Positions 46,489 to 57,600 of a DNA stretch of 64,000 nt are shown piece by piece (within the stretch, counting starts at the first letter, position 1; each line of letters opens with the position of its first letter). The position numbers and the translations under genes were made by a program. A model generated the notes under the pieces. That model worked only from the letters and a program-made list of their open reading frames with translations. It was not told the origin of the DNA and searched no databases. The stretch lies in the NCBI GenBank assembly GCA_963737225.1, contig CAVTSA010000002.1:310001-374000 (forward strand), in the 5' to 3' direction. The stretch comes from CAVTSA01 sp963737225. GTDB lineage: Bacteria; Chloroflexota; Dormibacteria; Dormibacterales; Dormibacteraceae.

Positions 46489-47406
46489 CTAGGTGGTCTT
46501 GCCGCTGAACCCGTGGTTCTTGAGCCAGGTCTGCGCGGCCTGCTGCGACGACTCCTCGTTGACCGAGACCTGGGTGTTCAGCTGCACCAGCTGCTCGGTG
46601 GTCAGCTTCGACGAGACCTTGTCGAGCGCCGACTGGCCCGACGAGTCGATCTTCTTGGGGTTGATCAGCGGCACCACCTGGTCGGCGACCGAGATGTGCT
46701 TGGGATCCTTGAGGATGACCCAGTGGTCCTGCCCGATGATGGCGTCGCTGCTGAAGACCACCGCCACCTGGATCTGGTTCTGCTCCAGCGCGGTGTGGGT
46801 CAGCGGCCCGTCCGCGTCGAGCGCCCGGAAGCTCGCGAAGTGGGCGCCGTAGACGCTCTGGAGCCCGGCCAGGCAGTCGGTGCGGCCGGGGCAGTCGACC
46901 GGCCCCCCGAGGATCAGGTTGTGTGCGATCCCCTCCAGCTGATCGAGGCTCGTCAGGTGGTACTGGTCCGAGGTGGCCTTGGTCACGGCGAACGCGTTCT
47001 CGTCGGCGGCCGCCGAGACCGTGAGCGCCTTCAGGCCCTTCTTCTCGAGGTAGGTGTTGAGCTTGTCGACGTTGGTCTGCGCGTCGGTCCCGGCCAGGCT
47101 CGGGTCGCCGGAGTAATAGCTCAGCTCGCTGGCGCTGTACCCGGGGTACATCGTGATGGTGCCGCTCTCCAGGGCCGGCGCCAGAACGGAGCGCGCGCCG
47201 ATGTTCGGCTTGTACTGCACGGTGTAGCCGTCGTCCGCCAGCGCACCCCCGTAGATGTACCCGAGGGTCACGTTCTCGGCGAAGTTCTGGGAGCCGATGG
47301 TCACGGTCCCCTTGCTCGTGCTGCCACCGGACGAGCCGCAGGCGGCCGCCATCAGGCTGACCCCCAGCACCACCGCCAGCAAGGCGCGGTAGGCCACCTT
47401 CTTCAT
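46489..47406 (-). CDS. Glycine betaine/choline-type ABC substrate-binding lipoprotein
   Basis: 305 residues from ATG 47406. The signal peptide ends in the lipobox LMAAAC, with a serine/glycine linker after the cysteine. The OpuAC/OsmF-type binding domain follows: VTIGSQNFAENVTLGYIYGG, YPGYSASELSYYSG and LEGIAHNLILGGPVDCPGRT. A hinge and second lobe end SEESSQQAAQTWLKNHGF. It delivers compatible solutes or choline-like compounds to the two permeases encoded immediately upstream in transcription. Confidence 0.88.
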   Translation of the reverse strand: MKKVAYRALLAVVLGVSLMAAACGSSGGSTSKGTVTIGSQNFAENVTLGYIYGGALADDGYTVQYKPNIGARSVLAPALESGTITMYPGYSASELSYYSGDPSLAGTDAQTNVDKLNTYLEKKGLKALTVSAAADENAFAVTKATSDQYHLTSLDQLEGIAHNLILGGPVDCPGRTDCLAGLQSVYGAHFASFRALDADGPLTHTALEQNQIQVAVVFSSDAIIGQDHWVILKDPKHISVADQVVPLINPKKIDSSGQSALDKVSSKLTTEQLVQLNTQVSVNEESSQQAAQTWLKNHGFSGKTT

Positions 47407-47432
47407 TCGCGTCTCTCCTTTGTGCGCCGGTC

Positions 47433-48161
47433 TCACGCGGCCGCTTTCCCTTTTGACGTGGACGGTGGGGCCGCACCGGCGGCACGCGAACCGCTCACCT
47501 TACGCAACCCTGCGGGGGTCAACAACCGCTGAAGCAGCGCGAGCAATCCCTCCGTAACGCCCGCGAGCAGCGCGACCAGGATCGCCCCGCCGAGGAGCTC
47601 GGTGTAGCCGGTCGCCGTGTTCAGGCCCTGCTCGATCAGGAGGCCCAGACCGCCCCAGGCCACGTAGGCCCCGAGCGTCGCCGTCGCCACCACCTGGACT
47701 CCCGCCGTGCGGACGCCGGCCATGACCACGGGGACCGCGATCGGGACCTCGACGCGCCGCAGGATCTGCGTCTCGGTCATGCCCAGGCCCCGCGCCGCGT
47801 CGACCAGGTCGCGATCCACCGACCGCATCCCCTGATAGGCGTTCGTGATCACCGGCGGGACCGCGAGGACGACCAGCGCGATCAGCGTCGGCGCCGTCCC
47901 GAGCCCGAAGATGAGGACGAAGAAGACCATCAGCGCGAAGGACGGGACGGCGCGGCCGACGTTGGTGACGTTGATCGCGAGCAGGCCGCCCTTGCCCACG
48001 TGCCCGAGGCCGATGCCGACCGGGAGCGCGATCGCCATCGCGATCAGGGTCGCCGCCAGCGACATCAGCACGTGCTGGCTGAGCAGCGTGGGGATCCCGG
48101 TCGACCCCTGCCAGTTGGCCGGATCGGTGAACCACTGCCACTGCTGCGCCAGGAGCCCCAT
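47433..48161 (-). CDS. Osmolyte-type ABC transporter permease 2
   Basis: 242 residues. Five to six membrane helices carry the ABC inner-membrane signature AARGLGMTETQILRRVEVPI near residue 140, the EAA loop that contacts the ATPase. HVLMSLAATLIAMAIALPVG and GVQVVATATLGAYVAWGGLG are typical of OpuBB/OpuCD proteins. The ATG overlaps the stop of permease 1 (TGATG). An alanine/lysine-rich tail follows the last helix. Confidence 0.88.
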   Translation of the reverse strand: MGLLAQQWQWFTDPANWQGSTGIPTLLSQHVLMSLAATLIAMAIALPVGIGLGHVGKGGLLAINVTNVGRAVPSFALMVFFVLIFGLGTAPTLIALVVLAVPPVITNAYQGMRSVDRDLVDAARGLGMTETQILRRVEVPIAVPVVMAGVRTAGVQVVATATLGAYVAWGGLGLLIEQGLNTATGYTELLGGAILVALLAGVTEGLLALLQRLLTPAGLRKVSGSRAAGAAPPSTSKGKAAA

Positions 48162-48826
48162 CAGGCCCGGCTCCAGGGGGTCAGGACACGCTGCAGCCGC
48201 GCCAGGCCGACGTCGGCCACCACGGCCAGGACCACGCACAGCAAGCCGCCGACCCAGATCTCGGTCTTGAACTCGTTGTTCAGACCCAGGGTCAGCATCT
48301 GTCCCAGCCCGCCCTCTCCGATCAGCGCCGTCACCGTGACCAGGCCGATGGTGGTGACGGTGGCGATTCGGACCCCGGCCATGATGACCGGCAGCGCGAG
48401 CGGGAGGTCGACCGAGAGGATCCGCCGCAGCGACCGGTAGCCCATCCCGACGGCGGCGTCCCGGACCGCCGGCGACACGCCGTCAAGCCCCACCACCACG
48501 TTGCGCATCAGGATCAGCAGCGTGTAGGCGACCAGACCGATCTCCGCCGTCACCGTGGTCAGCCCGGTAAGCGGAACCAGCAGCGCGAAGAGGGCCAGAG
48601 AAGGGATCGTGTAGAGGACGCCCGCGGTACCCAGCAGAGGCCCGCGCAGCGCCGGGATGCTCCAGGCCACGAAGCCGGCCGGGATCGAGATCAGGAAGCC
48701 GATCGCCACCGCCAGCACCGTCAGCTCGATGTGCTGCACGAGGTAGCCCGCGACCTCTCCCGCGTTCTGCACCAGCCAGGGGACGTCGAACCAGGACTCG
48801 GCCCACTGGGCGGGGGTCACGTTCAT
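48161..48826 (-). CDS. Osmolyte-type ABC transporter permease 1
   Basis: 221 residues, paralogous to the next gene: YLVQHIELTVLAVAIGFLIS, GTAGVLYTIPSLALFALLVP and the EAA-type loop AVRDAAVGMGYRSLRRILSV (near residue 125) mark an OpuBB-type permease. It ends RLQRVLTPWSRA. It is the first gene of a three-gene unit transcribed away from its ATPase partner. The divergent gap holds an 18-bp palindrome. Confidence 0.88.
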   Translation of the reverse strand: MNVTPAQWAESWFDVPWLVQNAGEVAGYLVQHIELTVLAVAIGFLISIPAGFVAWSIPALRGPLLGTAGVLYTIPSLALFALLVPLTGLTTVTAEIGLVAYTLLILMRNVVVGLDGVSPAVRDAAVGMGYRSLRRILSVDLPLALPVIMAGVRIATVTTIGLVTVTALIGEGGLGQMLTLGLNNEFKTEIWVGGLLCVVLAVVADVGLARLQRVLTPWSRA

Positions 48827-48883
48827 CCTCCATCGAGAACCGGCCAGATGATGACAACGACCGCAGCGGACTCGTCACCGCGA

Positions 48884-48901
48884 TTCGGTAACGTTACCGA
48901 A
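48884..48901. promoter_or_regulatory. Perfect 18-bp palindrome abutting the ABC ATPase start
   Basis: TTCGGTAACGTTACCGAA is a perfect dyad lying 2 bp before the ATG of the ATPase gene and 58 bp upstream of the divergent permease start. No Shine-Dalgarno remains between them, so the transcript may be leaderless and the site an operator that blocks both directions. GTAACGTTAC-type dyads are typical of TetR/GntR-class regulators. Confidence 0.75.
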
Positions 48902-48903
48902 CC

Positions 48904-49938
<1,035 letters not shown>

Positions 49939-49943
49939 ACGCG

Positions 49944-50369
49944 ATGCGTGAGATGTCGGCCCAGGAGTGGCGTGCGTTCCTCTCGGCCGGCACGCGAACC
50001 GCGAAGCTGGCGCTGACCCGCCGGGACGGACAGCCCTTCGTGGTGCCGGTGTGGTTCGTGCTGGACGGCGACGACGCGGTCCTCACCACCGGCGCGACGT
50101 CGCTCAAGGCACGGTCCCTGGCGCGTGACCCGCGGGTCGCGATCTGCGTCGACCTCGAAGAGCCGCCCTACGCCTACGTGGCGATCCAGGGCCGGGCCAC
50201 GATCAGCGACGATCCGGGAGAGCTGCTGCGTGTGGCGACCGCGGTCGCCACCCGCTACATGGGACGGGAGCGGGCGGAGGAGTTCGGCATCCGCAACGCG
50301 GTGCCGGGCGAGGTGGTGGTGCGCGTTATCCTCGAGCGCGTCACCGCCTACGACGCGGTCGCCGACTGA
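49944..50369 (+). CDS. PPOX-class F420/FMN-dependent oxidoreductase
   Basis: 141 residues. MSAQEWRAFLSAGTRTAKLA, LTRRDGQPFVVPVWFVLDGD and KARSLARDPRVAICVDLEEP follow the split-barrel pattern of PPOX-type TIGR03618/F420-binding proteins, and the C-terminal VVVRVILERVTAYDAVAD closes the barrel. Such enzymes reduce unsaturated or quinone substrates with F420H2 or flavin. Cofactor choice is inferred. It starts 5 bp after the ABC ATPase stop and may share its transcript. Confidence 0.82.
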   Translation: MREMSAQEWRAFLSAGTRTAKLALTRRDGQPFVVPVWFVLDGDDAVLTTGATSLKARSLARDPRVAICVDLEEPPYAYVAIQGRATISDDPGELLRVATAVATRYMGRERAEEFGIRNAVPGEVVVRVILERVTAYDAVAD

Positions 50370-50453
50370 CCCCGGCTCGGCTCGAAACCCCGCCCACGAC
50401 GGCCCTGCCCGGCGACCGGCGACGCGGGGGCGCCCCCTCGTAGCATCCGGCTG

Positions 50454-51677
50454 GTGGGACGCTTCGAAGAGGCGCCCCCGACGGATGCCGCGGTGCCCGG
50501 ACTCGACCGGCGCACCCTCTGGACCCTCCTCGCCGGAAACGCCCTGACCGGGATCGGGATCGGATTCTTCATCCCGATCCTCCCGCTGTTCATCCGGTCG
50601 CGCGGCGGGGGCGCCCTGCTCGTCGGCCTCGTGTTCGCCGGCGGCGTCGTCGGAAGGGCGCTGGCACAGTACCCGGGCGGATGGCTCGCGGATCGGTTCG
50701 GGCGGAAGCCGGTGATCGTGGGCTCCCTGCTCGTCTACGCCCTGCTGTTCCCGCTCTACCTGCTGCCGCTCCCGATCGCCTTCCTGGTCGGCTTGCGGAT
50801 GGTCCACGCTTGCGCCGCCGGCGCCTACCTGCCCGCCGCGGCCGCGATGATCGGCGATCTCGGCGGGCAGCGCAAGGCACGTGCCTACGGGATGCTGCGT
50901 TCCTCCGACATGCTGGGCATGGTCCTGGGGCCGGTGGTCGGCGGCCTCGTCGCCGGCTTCGACCTTGGAGCCGTGTTCTGGGTCGGCACCGCCTTCTGCC
51001 TGCTCGCGACCGGGATGATGCTGTTCCTCCCGGCGGTGCACGGACGCCGGGGGGCGGCGGCCCGGCGGACCACGAAGCGGGCGCCGTTCGAGCTCGGGCG
51101 CGTCCTGTGGCGCCTGGCCCCCTTCCTGGCGCTGGCGATGCCGCTGCAATGGGCGTTCGGGACCTACGACACGGTATGGAGCCTGTTCCTGACCAGCCGC
51201 GGGGCGACGTACTTCGAGGTCGGCATGTCCTTCGCCGCCTACGGGATCCCGATTCTCTTCCTCGGCGGCCTGGCCGGGACCGTCGTCGACCGCTTCGGCC
51301 GCTTCCGCTCAGCGGTCGCCTCGGTCCTCGCGTTCGCCGTCTTCCTCTTCATCTATCCGCTGCTCCGCTCGGTCGTGGTGCTGATCCTGTTCGGCGTGGT
51401 GGAGGGAACCTTCACCCTCCCCAGCAGCCCCGCGCTGCTGACCGGGGTCAGCGAGGCGGCGCCGCCGGGCGGACAGGGAAGGACCCAGGGCGCGTTCCAG
51501 ACCGCGTCGTACGGGGCGGAGGCGGTGGGAGCGCTCGTCGCGGGAGGACTCTACGGGCTGGCGCCCGCCGCCGCGTTCTGGACCGGCGCCGCCCTCATCG
51601 TTCTCGGCAGCGTGGCGGCGGTGGCCTTGCGGCGCGTTCAGATCACGGGCGAGCGACGCGCGGCCGCCCTGCCATAG
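50454..51677 (+). CDS. MFS transporter
   Basis: 407 residues from GTG 50454, twelve hydrophobic segments. The first-half MFS loop reads GGWLADRFGRKPVIVGSLLV (the canonical G-x3-D-R-x-G-R-R/K motif) and the second-half counterpart GTVVDRFGRFRSAVASVLA. FGVVEGTFTLPSSPALLTGV resembles drug or sugar exporters. The substrate is unknown. A short exported lipoprotein gene follows after 10 bp. Confidence 0.88.
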   Translation: MGRFEEAPPTDAAVPGLDRRTLWTLLAGNALTGIGIGFFIPILPLFIRSRGGGALLVGLVFAGGVVGRALAQYPGGWLADRFGRKPVIVGSLLVYALLFPLYLLPLPIAFLVGLRMVHACAAGAYLPAAAAMIGDLGGQRKARAYGMLRSSDMLGMVLGPVVGGLVAGFDLGAVFWVGTAFCLLATGMMLFLPAVHGRRGAAARRTTKRAPFELGRVLWRLAPFLALAMPLQWAFGTYDTVWSLFLTSRGATYFEVGMSFAAYGIPILFLGGLAGTVVDRFGRFRSAVASVLAFAVFLFIYPLLRSVVVLILFGVVEGTFTLPSSPALLTGVSEAAPPGGQGRTQGAFQTASYGAEAVGALVAGGLYGLAPAAAFWTGAALIVLGSVAAVALRRVQITGERRAAALP

Positions 51678-51687
51678 TCGGATCGAG

Positions 51688-52152
51688 ATGAGGAAGCTCG
51701 TCGCGGCGCCGATCTGTGCGGTGCTGGTCTTCTGCGCGCTGGCGGTCAGCGCCTGCGGCCTGCCCGCCGGCAACACGTCCGACATCTGCGCCGCCTCGCC
51801 CGTCAAGGTCGCCGGCAAGCAGCCGGAGATCCAGCCCAGCCCCAGCCAGTCGGGAATCACCGCCTACCTGCAGAACGGGAAGGCGATCTACGCGGGGCGG
51901 ACGACGCTCATCGTGTGGTTCGTCCAGAACGACGCCGCCGGTCCCAGCCTGCAGATCGTGGCCGGCATCAACGTCGAGGGCACGCACTTCTCCAAGACCG
52001 TCCCCAAGACCAACGTGTCCGGCGGCGACAGCGTCTACGACTCCCAGCTGATCTTCCCCAAGGCCGGTTGCTGGGGCGTGGCCGCGACCACCGGCTCCAC
52101 CGAGGGCACCTTCGACCTTCAGGTGATGGCCCCGTCCCGCCGGACGGAATAG
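51688..52152 (+). CDS. Exported lipoprotein of unknown function (154 aa)
   Basis: The signal peptide AAPICAVLVFCALAVSAC ends in a lipobox cysteine near residue 23. The mature part is beta-rich: AIYAGRTTLIVWFVQNDAAG, VAGINVEGTHFSKTVPKTNV and LIFPKAGCWGVAATTGSTEG. The closing GCWxVxxTxG pattern resembles small immunoglobulin-like envelope proteins. A second cysteine pair (C40, C130) may form a disulfide. It is coupled to the MFS gene. Confidence 0.65.
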   Translation: MRKLVAAPICAVLVFCALAVSACGLPAGNTSDICAASPVKVAGKQPEIQPSPSQSGITAYLQNGKAIYAGRTTLIVWFVQNDAAGPSLQIVAGINVEGTHFSKTVPKTNVSGGDSVYDSQLIFPKAGCWGVAATTGSTEGTFDLQVMAPSRRTE

Positions 52153-52163
52153 AACCGGCGCCA

Positions 52164-54278
52164 TCACTCCGGTCCCGGCCGGTGCCGCACCGGCCACCAG
52201 TTGAGGTCCCCCAGGACACGCATCAGGGCCGGCACCAGCAGCAGGCGGATCAGCGTCGCGTCGATCAGGATCGCGACCGCGAAGCTGACGCCGAGTGCCT
52301 TGTCCAGCGTCAGCGACGCGAACGCGAGCGTGGAGGAGACCGCGACCAGGATCAGCGCCGCCGACGTGATGATCTGCCCGGTCCGCTCCATCCCGACCGC
52401 CACCGCGTGGGCGTTCGAGGCGCCGGCGAGCCATTCCTCCCGGATGCGGCTGAGCAGGAAGACTTCGTAGTCCATCGAGATCCCGAACAGCGCGGCGAAG
52501 ATGATGACAGGGAGCGTCGCGTCCACGAAGCCCACCGTCTGGAAGTCGAGAGGGCCGGCGAAATGACCCTCCTGGAAGCCCCAGGTGAGGACCCCCATCG
52601 CGGCCCCCACCGAGAGCAGGTTCATGAGCACCGCCTTGATCGGGAGCACGACGGATCGGAAGGCGAGGCCGAGGAGGAGCAGCGTGCCGGCCAGCACCGT
52701 GAGCAGGATCTTGGGGAAGTCCGAGGTCAGCGCGGCCAGATAGTCCTGGTAGGCCGCCGCCTCGCCGGTGAGCTGCAGCGTGACCCCGGGTGGCATCTGG
52801 GCCGTTCGGAGCCGGTTCAGCCACTGATGGGTGAGGGCAGAGTTGTCGGCGGCGGGCTGCGTCACCGTATAGATCGCGTAGCCGTTCCGCAGATAGAGAC
52901 CCCACTCTTCGGGCGGGACCGAGGCCGGCCCGGTGACACGGCTGCCACCGCTCACCGCTTCGATGCGAGCCTGGACGTACTCCGACTCGCCCACGGTGTT
53001 GACGCCGTGTACCAGGACCAGGGTCGGCGAGTGCACCGGCACCCCGAGCTGTTCCTGCGCCAGGTTCTGCGCGATCACCGGCGCGGCCGACGGGGGCAGC
53101 GATTCCACCCCTTCCACGCCCAGCATGAGGTTGCGGGCCGGCGATACCAGCACACCGATGACGCACAGGACGGCCACGATCCAGACCGCGGGCCGGCGCA
53201 TGACCACGGACGCCAGGCCGTGCCAGAAGGGCCGGGTGTCACGGCCCCGCACGAAGGGCAGCGCGAGTCGGTCGACCGTCCCGCCGAAGACCGCCAGCAG
53301 AGCGGGAATCAAGGTCAGCGAGGAAAGCACCGAGATCGCGACCACGATCACCCCGCCGAATCCGATCGACCACACCACGTTGAGGCGCGACAGCATCAGC
53401 GCCCCGAACCCGATGGCCACCGTGCAGCCGGAGATCAGCGTCGCCACGCCGGCGGTGGCCACGGTGGTGGCGACCGCCTCCGACGGCTCGGTGCCCGCCC
53501 GCAGCTCTTCGCGGAATCGGTTCACGACCAGCAGCGAATAGTCGATGCCGAGGCCGAGGCCGAGGATCGTGCTGACGTTGAGGGCGAAGATCGAGACCTC
53601 GTGCCCGCGCGCGATGAGCCCGACCACGCCGATCGCGACACTGACCGTCGAGAACCCCGTGATCACCGGGAGCAGCCCCGCGACGACACCACCGAAGACC
53701 AGCAGCAGGAGAAGCAGCGCGACCGGCAGGGAGTACTCCTCCGAACGCGCCACGCCCTGCTCGGAGTCCTGGATGAACGCGTTGTAGATGGGCGCCAGGC
53801 CGCCGACGGAGACCTGGGCCGGCCCCGGATGGTGGATGCGCTGGACCTGGTCGGCGAGGTCGACGTAGTCGGCAGCGTTGCGCGACGTCATCACGAAGAG
53901 CCCGAACGTGCGCCCGTCCTTCCCCGGCACCGGCTGGACCGTCATCCCGGCGTGCTGCTCCTGCGCCAGCTGCTCCAGGCTCTGGCGCCAGGCGGCGACC
54001 TGCTGCTGGTAGGCGGGGTCGGTGTACGGCGTCGAGGGGGAGGTGAAGACCACCATCACGAGGGGCGAGGTGCGTTCCGGAAAGACCCTGGCGACGGTGT
54101 TGGCGGTGGCGGATGCGGGGGTGTCGGTCTGGAAGCCGGCGGGCGACAGGTGCTGCGCCGTGGTCGTCGCCAGCAGGCCGAGAGCGACCACGGCGACCAC
54201 CCAGACGCCGAGCACGAAGTAGCGCCGCCGCGCCACGAAGGCTCCCCACCGCCCCGCCACCGCCGATCCGCGTTCCAC
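52164..54278 (-). CDS. MMPL/RND-family membrane transporter
   Basis: 704 residues from GTG 54278; the frame is open further upstream but runs into the palindromic element. Twelve membrane helices are arranged as two RND repeats. STILGLGLGIDYSLLVVNRF and FAALFGISMDYEVFLLSRIR are the paired GxxxDY proton-relay motifs diagnostic of MMPL proteins. Large extracytoplasmic loops follow helices 1 and 7. In actinobacteria such proteins export envelope lipids or drugs. It is convergent with the lipoprotein gene. Confidence 0.92.
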   Translation of the reverse strand: MERGSAVAGRWGAFVARRRYFVLGVWVVAVVALGLLATTTAQHLSPAGFQTDTPASATANTVARVFPERTSPLVMVVFTSPSTPYTDPAYQQQVAAWRQSLEQLAQEQHAGMTVQPVPGKDGRTFGLFVMTSRNAADYVDLADQVQRIHHPGPAQVSVGGLAPIYNAFIQDSEQGVARSEEYSLPVALLLLLLVFGGVVAGLLPVITGFSTVSVAIGVVGLIARGHEVSIFALNVSTILGLGLGIDYSLLVVNRFREELRAGTEPSEAVATTVATAGVATLISGCTVAIGFGALMLSRLNVVWSIGFGGVIVVAISVLSSLTLIPALLAVFGGTVDRLALPFVRGRDTRPFWHGLASVVMRRPAVWIVAVLCVIGVLVSPARNLMLGVEGVESLPPSAAPVIAQNLAQEQLGVPVHSPTLVLVHGVNTVGESEYVQARIEAVSGGSRVTGPASVPPEEWGLYLRNGYAIYTVTQPAADNSALTHQWLNRLRTAQMPPGVTLQLTGEAAAYQDYLAALTSDFPKILLTVLAGTLLLLGLAFRSVVLPIKAVLMNLLSVGAAMGVLTWGFQEGHFAGPLDFQTVGFVDATLPVIIFAALFGISMDYEVFLLSRIREEWLAGASNAHAVAVGMERTGQIITSAALILVAVSSTLAFASLTLDKALGVSFAVAILIDATLIRLLLVPALMRVLGDLNWWPVRHRPGPE

Positions 54279-54312
54279 GATCAGGGCGAGGCTACCGGGC
54301 AGGCCGATCGGG

Positions 54313-54428
54313 TCGTTGGTGCACCAACCGCCCAACCCCGGGCCCGAAGCCGTGGATTAGGGTCGTTTCTGCAGAAACCGTCGCTATCTCCGACCCGGAA
54401 GGAGCGGAATGTGCAGAAACGGCCCTGA
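54313..54428. repeat. Paired-palindrome element, locus 8 (two modules)
   Basis: A single TTGGTGCACCAA (54316-54327, the locus-3 type) is followed by a GTTTCTGCAGAAAC palindrome (54365-54378) whose TGCAGAAAC half returns at 54412, exactly 42 bp later. The second module is an inverted copy of the whole locus-2 unit at 5.63 kb. Unlike loci 1-7, it lies between divergent genes. Confidence 0.85.
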
Positions 54429-54600
54429 GGCTGCCGGCCCATAAGGCTTCGAGGACGCTGAGCTCCCGGGGCACCGCGGCACCCCGGCGCTCCGCCCGAA
54501 TTCCCCCTGCGACGCCCTTAAAGCAACGGCATTGCCCTTTCCTGGGCCCCTTTCCTGGGTCCCTTTCCTGGGGGTGACGGGGGGTGACTACACTCGCCGG
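54429..54600. other. Upstream region of the GH31 gene with a 3 x 13-bp tandem repeat
   Basis: CCCTTTCCTGGG occurs at 54535, 54548 and 54561 (period 13), ending 29 bp before the GTG start; a GGGGGTGACGGGGGGTGAC stretch follows. No sigma70 boxes are obvious. The repeats could be regulator sites for the glycosidase. Confidence 0.55.
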
Positions 54601-57600
54601 GTGCCCGAGCCTCGACTGCGCGAACCCGACGATCTTCGCTCCGCCGCTTTGAGCTTCAGGGACCGCATCCGCCTTCCCGGCGACCCGGTGGCGGCGCCCG
54701 AGGCCCAGGTGCGGATCGGCTCCGCCCGCGTCAGCGTCCTCGCCTCCCGGCTGCTGCGTCTGGAGTGGACTCCGGACGGCGCCTTCGACGATCGGCCGAC
54801 GTATGCCTTTCCCAACCGGCGCGCCGAGGTGCCGGCCTTCGAGGTCCGCCGGGACGGGGCTGTCACGATGGTCGAGACCGAGCACCTCCGCCTTCGTCAC
54901 CTGGCCGATGGCACTCCGTTCCACGCCGGAAACCTGAGCGTCGACCTCATCGGGGAGCCGGCCGGTCACTGGACGCCGGGGCTGGTCGACCGCTGGAACC
55001 TGGGCGGAGCCCGCCGCACCCTGGACGGACGGCGGGGCGAGGCCCGCCTCGAGTCCGGCCTCGTCTCCAGGTCCGGGTGGGCGGTCTTCGACGACGGCGC
55101 CGGGTTTCGCTTCGCGCCGGATGCGGGCTGGGTGGAGCCGCGCCCGCCCGCCGATGGACGGCAGGACTGGTACTTCTTCGGCTACGGCCACCGGTACGCG
55201 GAGGCTGTCGGGGAGTACGTGACCCGGTTCGGCGGAACCGTTCCTCTGCCTCCCCGCTGGATGCTCGGGGCCTGGTGGTCGCGCTACTGGGCGTACCGCG
55301 ACCGGGACCTGCAGGCCCTGGCCGAGGAGTTCCGGGCGCACGGCTTTCCACTCGACGTGCTCGTCATCGACATGGACTGGCACACCCCCGACGCGTGGAC
55401 CGGCTACACCTGGAACCGCGAGCTCTTCCCCGATCCCGCCGGATTCCTCGACTGGCTGCACCGCCACCACCTGCACGCCACCCTCAACCTGCACCCGGCG
55501 CTGGGGGTGGGGCGGTTCGAATCCGTCTATCCCGAGATGGCGCGGGCGATGGGCCTGGATCCGGCGAGTGACGACCCGATTCCGTTCCGGATCACCGACC
55601 CGCGGTTCGCGCAGGCCTATTTCGAGCTGCTCCACCATCCGCTGGAGGACCTGGGCGTGGACTTCTGGTGGATGGACTGGCAGCAGGGCGAGACCTCGGC
55701 GATGCCCGGCCTCGACCCTCTCCCCTGGTTGAACCACCTCCACCACCGGGATCTCCTGCGCCATCCCGAGCGGCGGCCGCTCCTGCTCAGCCGCTGGGGC
55801 GGGCTGGGAAGTCACCGCTACCCGATCGGGTTCTCCGGCGACACGTTCGCCACCTGGCCGGCCCTCCGCTTCCAGCCACGCTTCACCGCGGCCGGCGCCA
55901 ACGTCGCGTACGGGTGGTGGAGCCACGACATCGGCGGCCACTTCGGCGTCGAGGAGCCCGACCTCTACGTGCGATGGGTACAGTTCGGCGCGTTCAGTCC
56001 GGTGCTCCGGCTCCACAGCAGCAACGGTCCTGCCTATGACCGCCGCCCGTGGGCCTTCGGTGCCGAGGCGGAGGCGGCCGCCCGCGATGCGTTCCGGGCT
56101 CGCGCCGAGCTCCTTCCTTACCTCTACACCGCTGCTCGCCAGGCCTCCGACACGGGCCTGGCGCTGGTCCGCCCGATGTCCTGGATGGAGCCGGAGGAGG
56201 ACAGCGCCTACCTGGCCCGCGACCAGTACCTACTGGGAGACGATCTGCTGGTCGCACCGGTTCTGGAGCCCGCCGACCCGGGCACCGGCCTCGCGCTCAA
56301 GGACGTCTGGGTGCCGGGCGGCGAGTGGATCGAGCGCACCACCGGCGAGACGGTCGACGGACCCCGCTGGGTCACCCGGCTCGCGGACCTGGCGACCGTG
56401 CCGCAGTTCGTTCGCGCCGGGACCATCCTGCCCCTGGCGGGGCCGGCGCTCTCCACGTCCGAACAGGCACTCGACCACCTGATCCTCTCCGTCTTCCCGG
56501 GGGCGCCCGGGGCCGCCCGCGTCTACCACGACGACGGCAGCACCCGTGCCTACCTCCAGGGTGAGTGCGGGTGGACCGCGGCGCGTGTCGACACCCCCGA
56601 ACCGGGTCGCTGCCGCGTCGAGGTGGAGCCCGCGTCCCAGGTCCGGCGCCTCACGCTCCGGCTGGAGCACACCAACCGTCCTCACCAGGTGCTGGCCGGC
56701 GGTCTCCCGGTGGGGCGGTGGACCTACGACGACGAGTCGGGAAGGACCACGGTCGAGGTCGGTGACGTCGGCGGCCCGGTGACGGTGGAGGTCGAAACCG
56801 GGCAGGGCGCTCTCAGCCGGCGGGGTCCGGCATGGAACGACGCCTTGCGACGCGCCGACCTGCAGCGCCTGGGGGATGATCGGGACAGCCCGTTCTTCAC
56901 GGCGCGGGCGGGTGGTCCCCTGATCCACGTGGTCGAGCATCGCGCCCCGGACGACGCCCGGGGGACGTTGGGGTGGGTCGTGGTCGGGGCGCCCGCGTCG
57001 GGAGCGGCCGCCGACGTGTCGGTGGCGTGGGCGCTGGAGCGTGGCGCCGAGATGCAGACGGTCGCGGCCACCGCCGCCCTACGCGACGGGGACCAGGCTT
57101 TCGAATGCCCGTTCCGCTGGGAGGGGTCACCGCTCCCCCTGCGCTGGACCGCCGACGTCCGTGTCCGATGGGAAGGGAGAGAAGTCCATCGCAGGCACCG
57201 GTCGCGGGTGCTGCAGCCGGGCCTGCCGGAGTGGCGGGTGGCGGTTCCCGGTTCGGACCCGAACTCGCCATTCGAGCCGGAGGTGATCGTCGCGGACGCG
57301 ACCGGTGCCGCACCGTCGCGGCGCTGGCGGACTGTTCGCCAGGATCCCACGGACCTGGATTTCGGGGAGCTTGGCGAGCTCTTCGTCGTGCGCTTCGCCG
57401 GCTGGTCGCAACCCGCGGGCGAGGCCGAGGAGGTGGGATGGGCGGTGGCGACCTTCGACGTGCCCTCCGAGCGCCCGGTGGCATTCGGCTATTTCGCGAG
57501 CGGGCCGGTGGAGGTCTGGTGCGGCACCCGGCTCGAGTCCGACGTCGGCCGAGCCGGGCCCGCGAACCCGATGGACGCCTCTCGACAACCCCGACGCACG

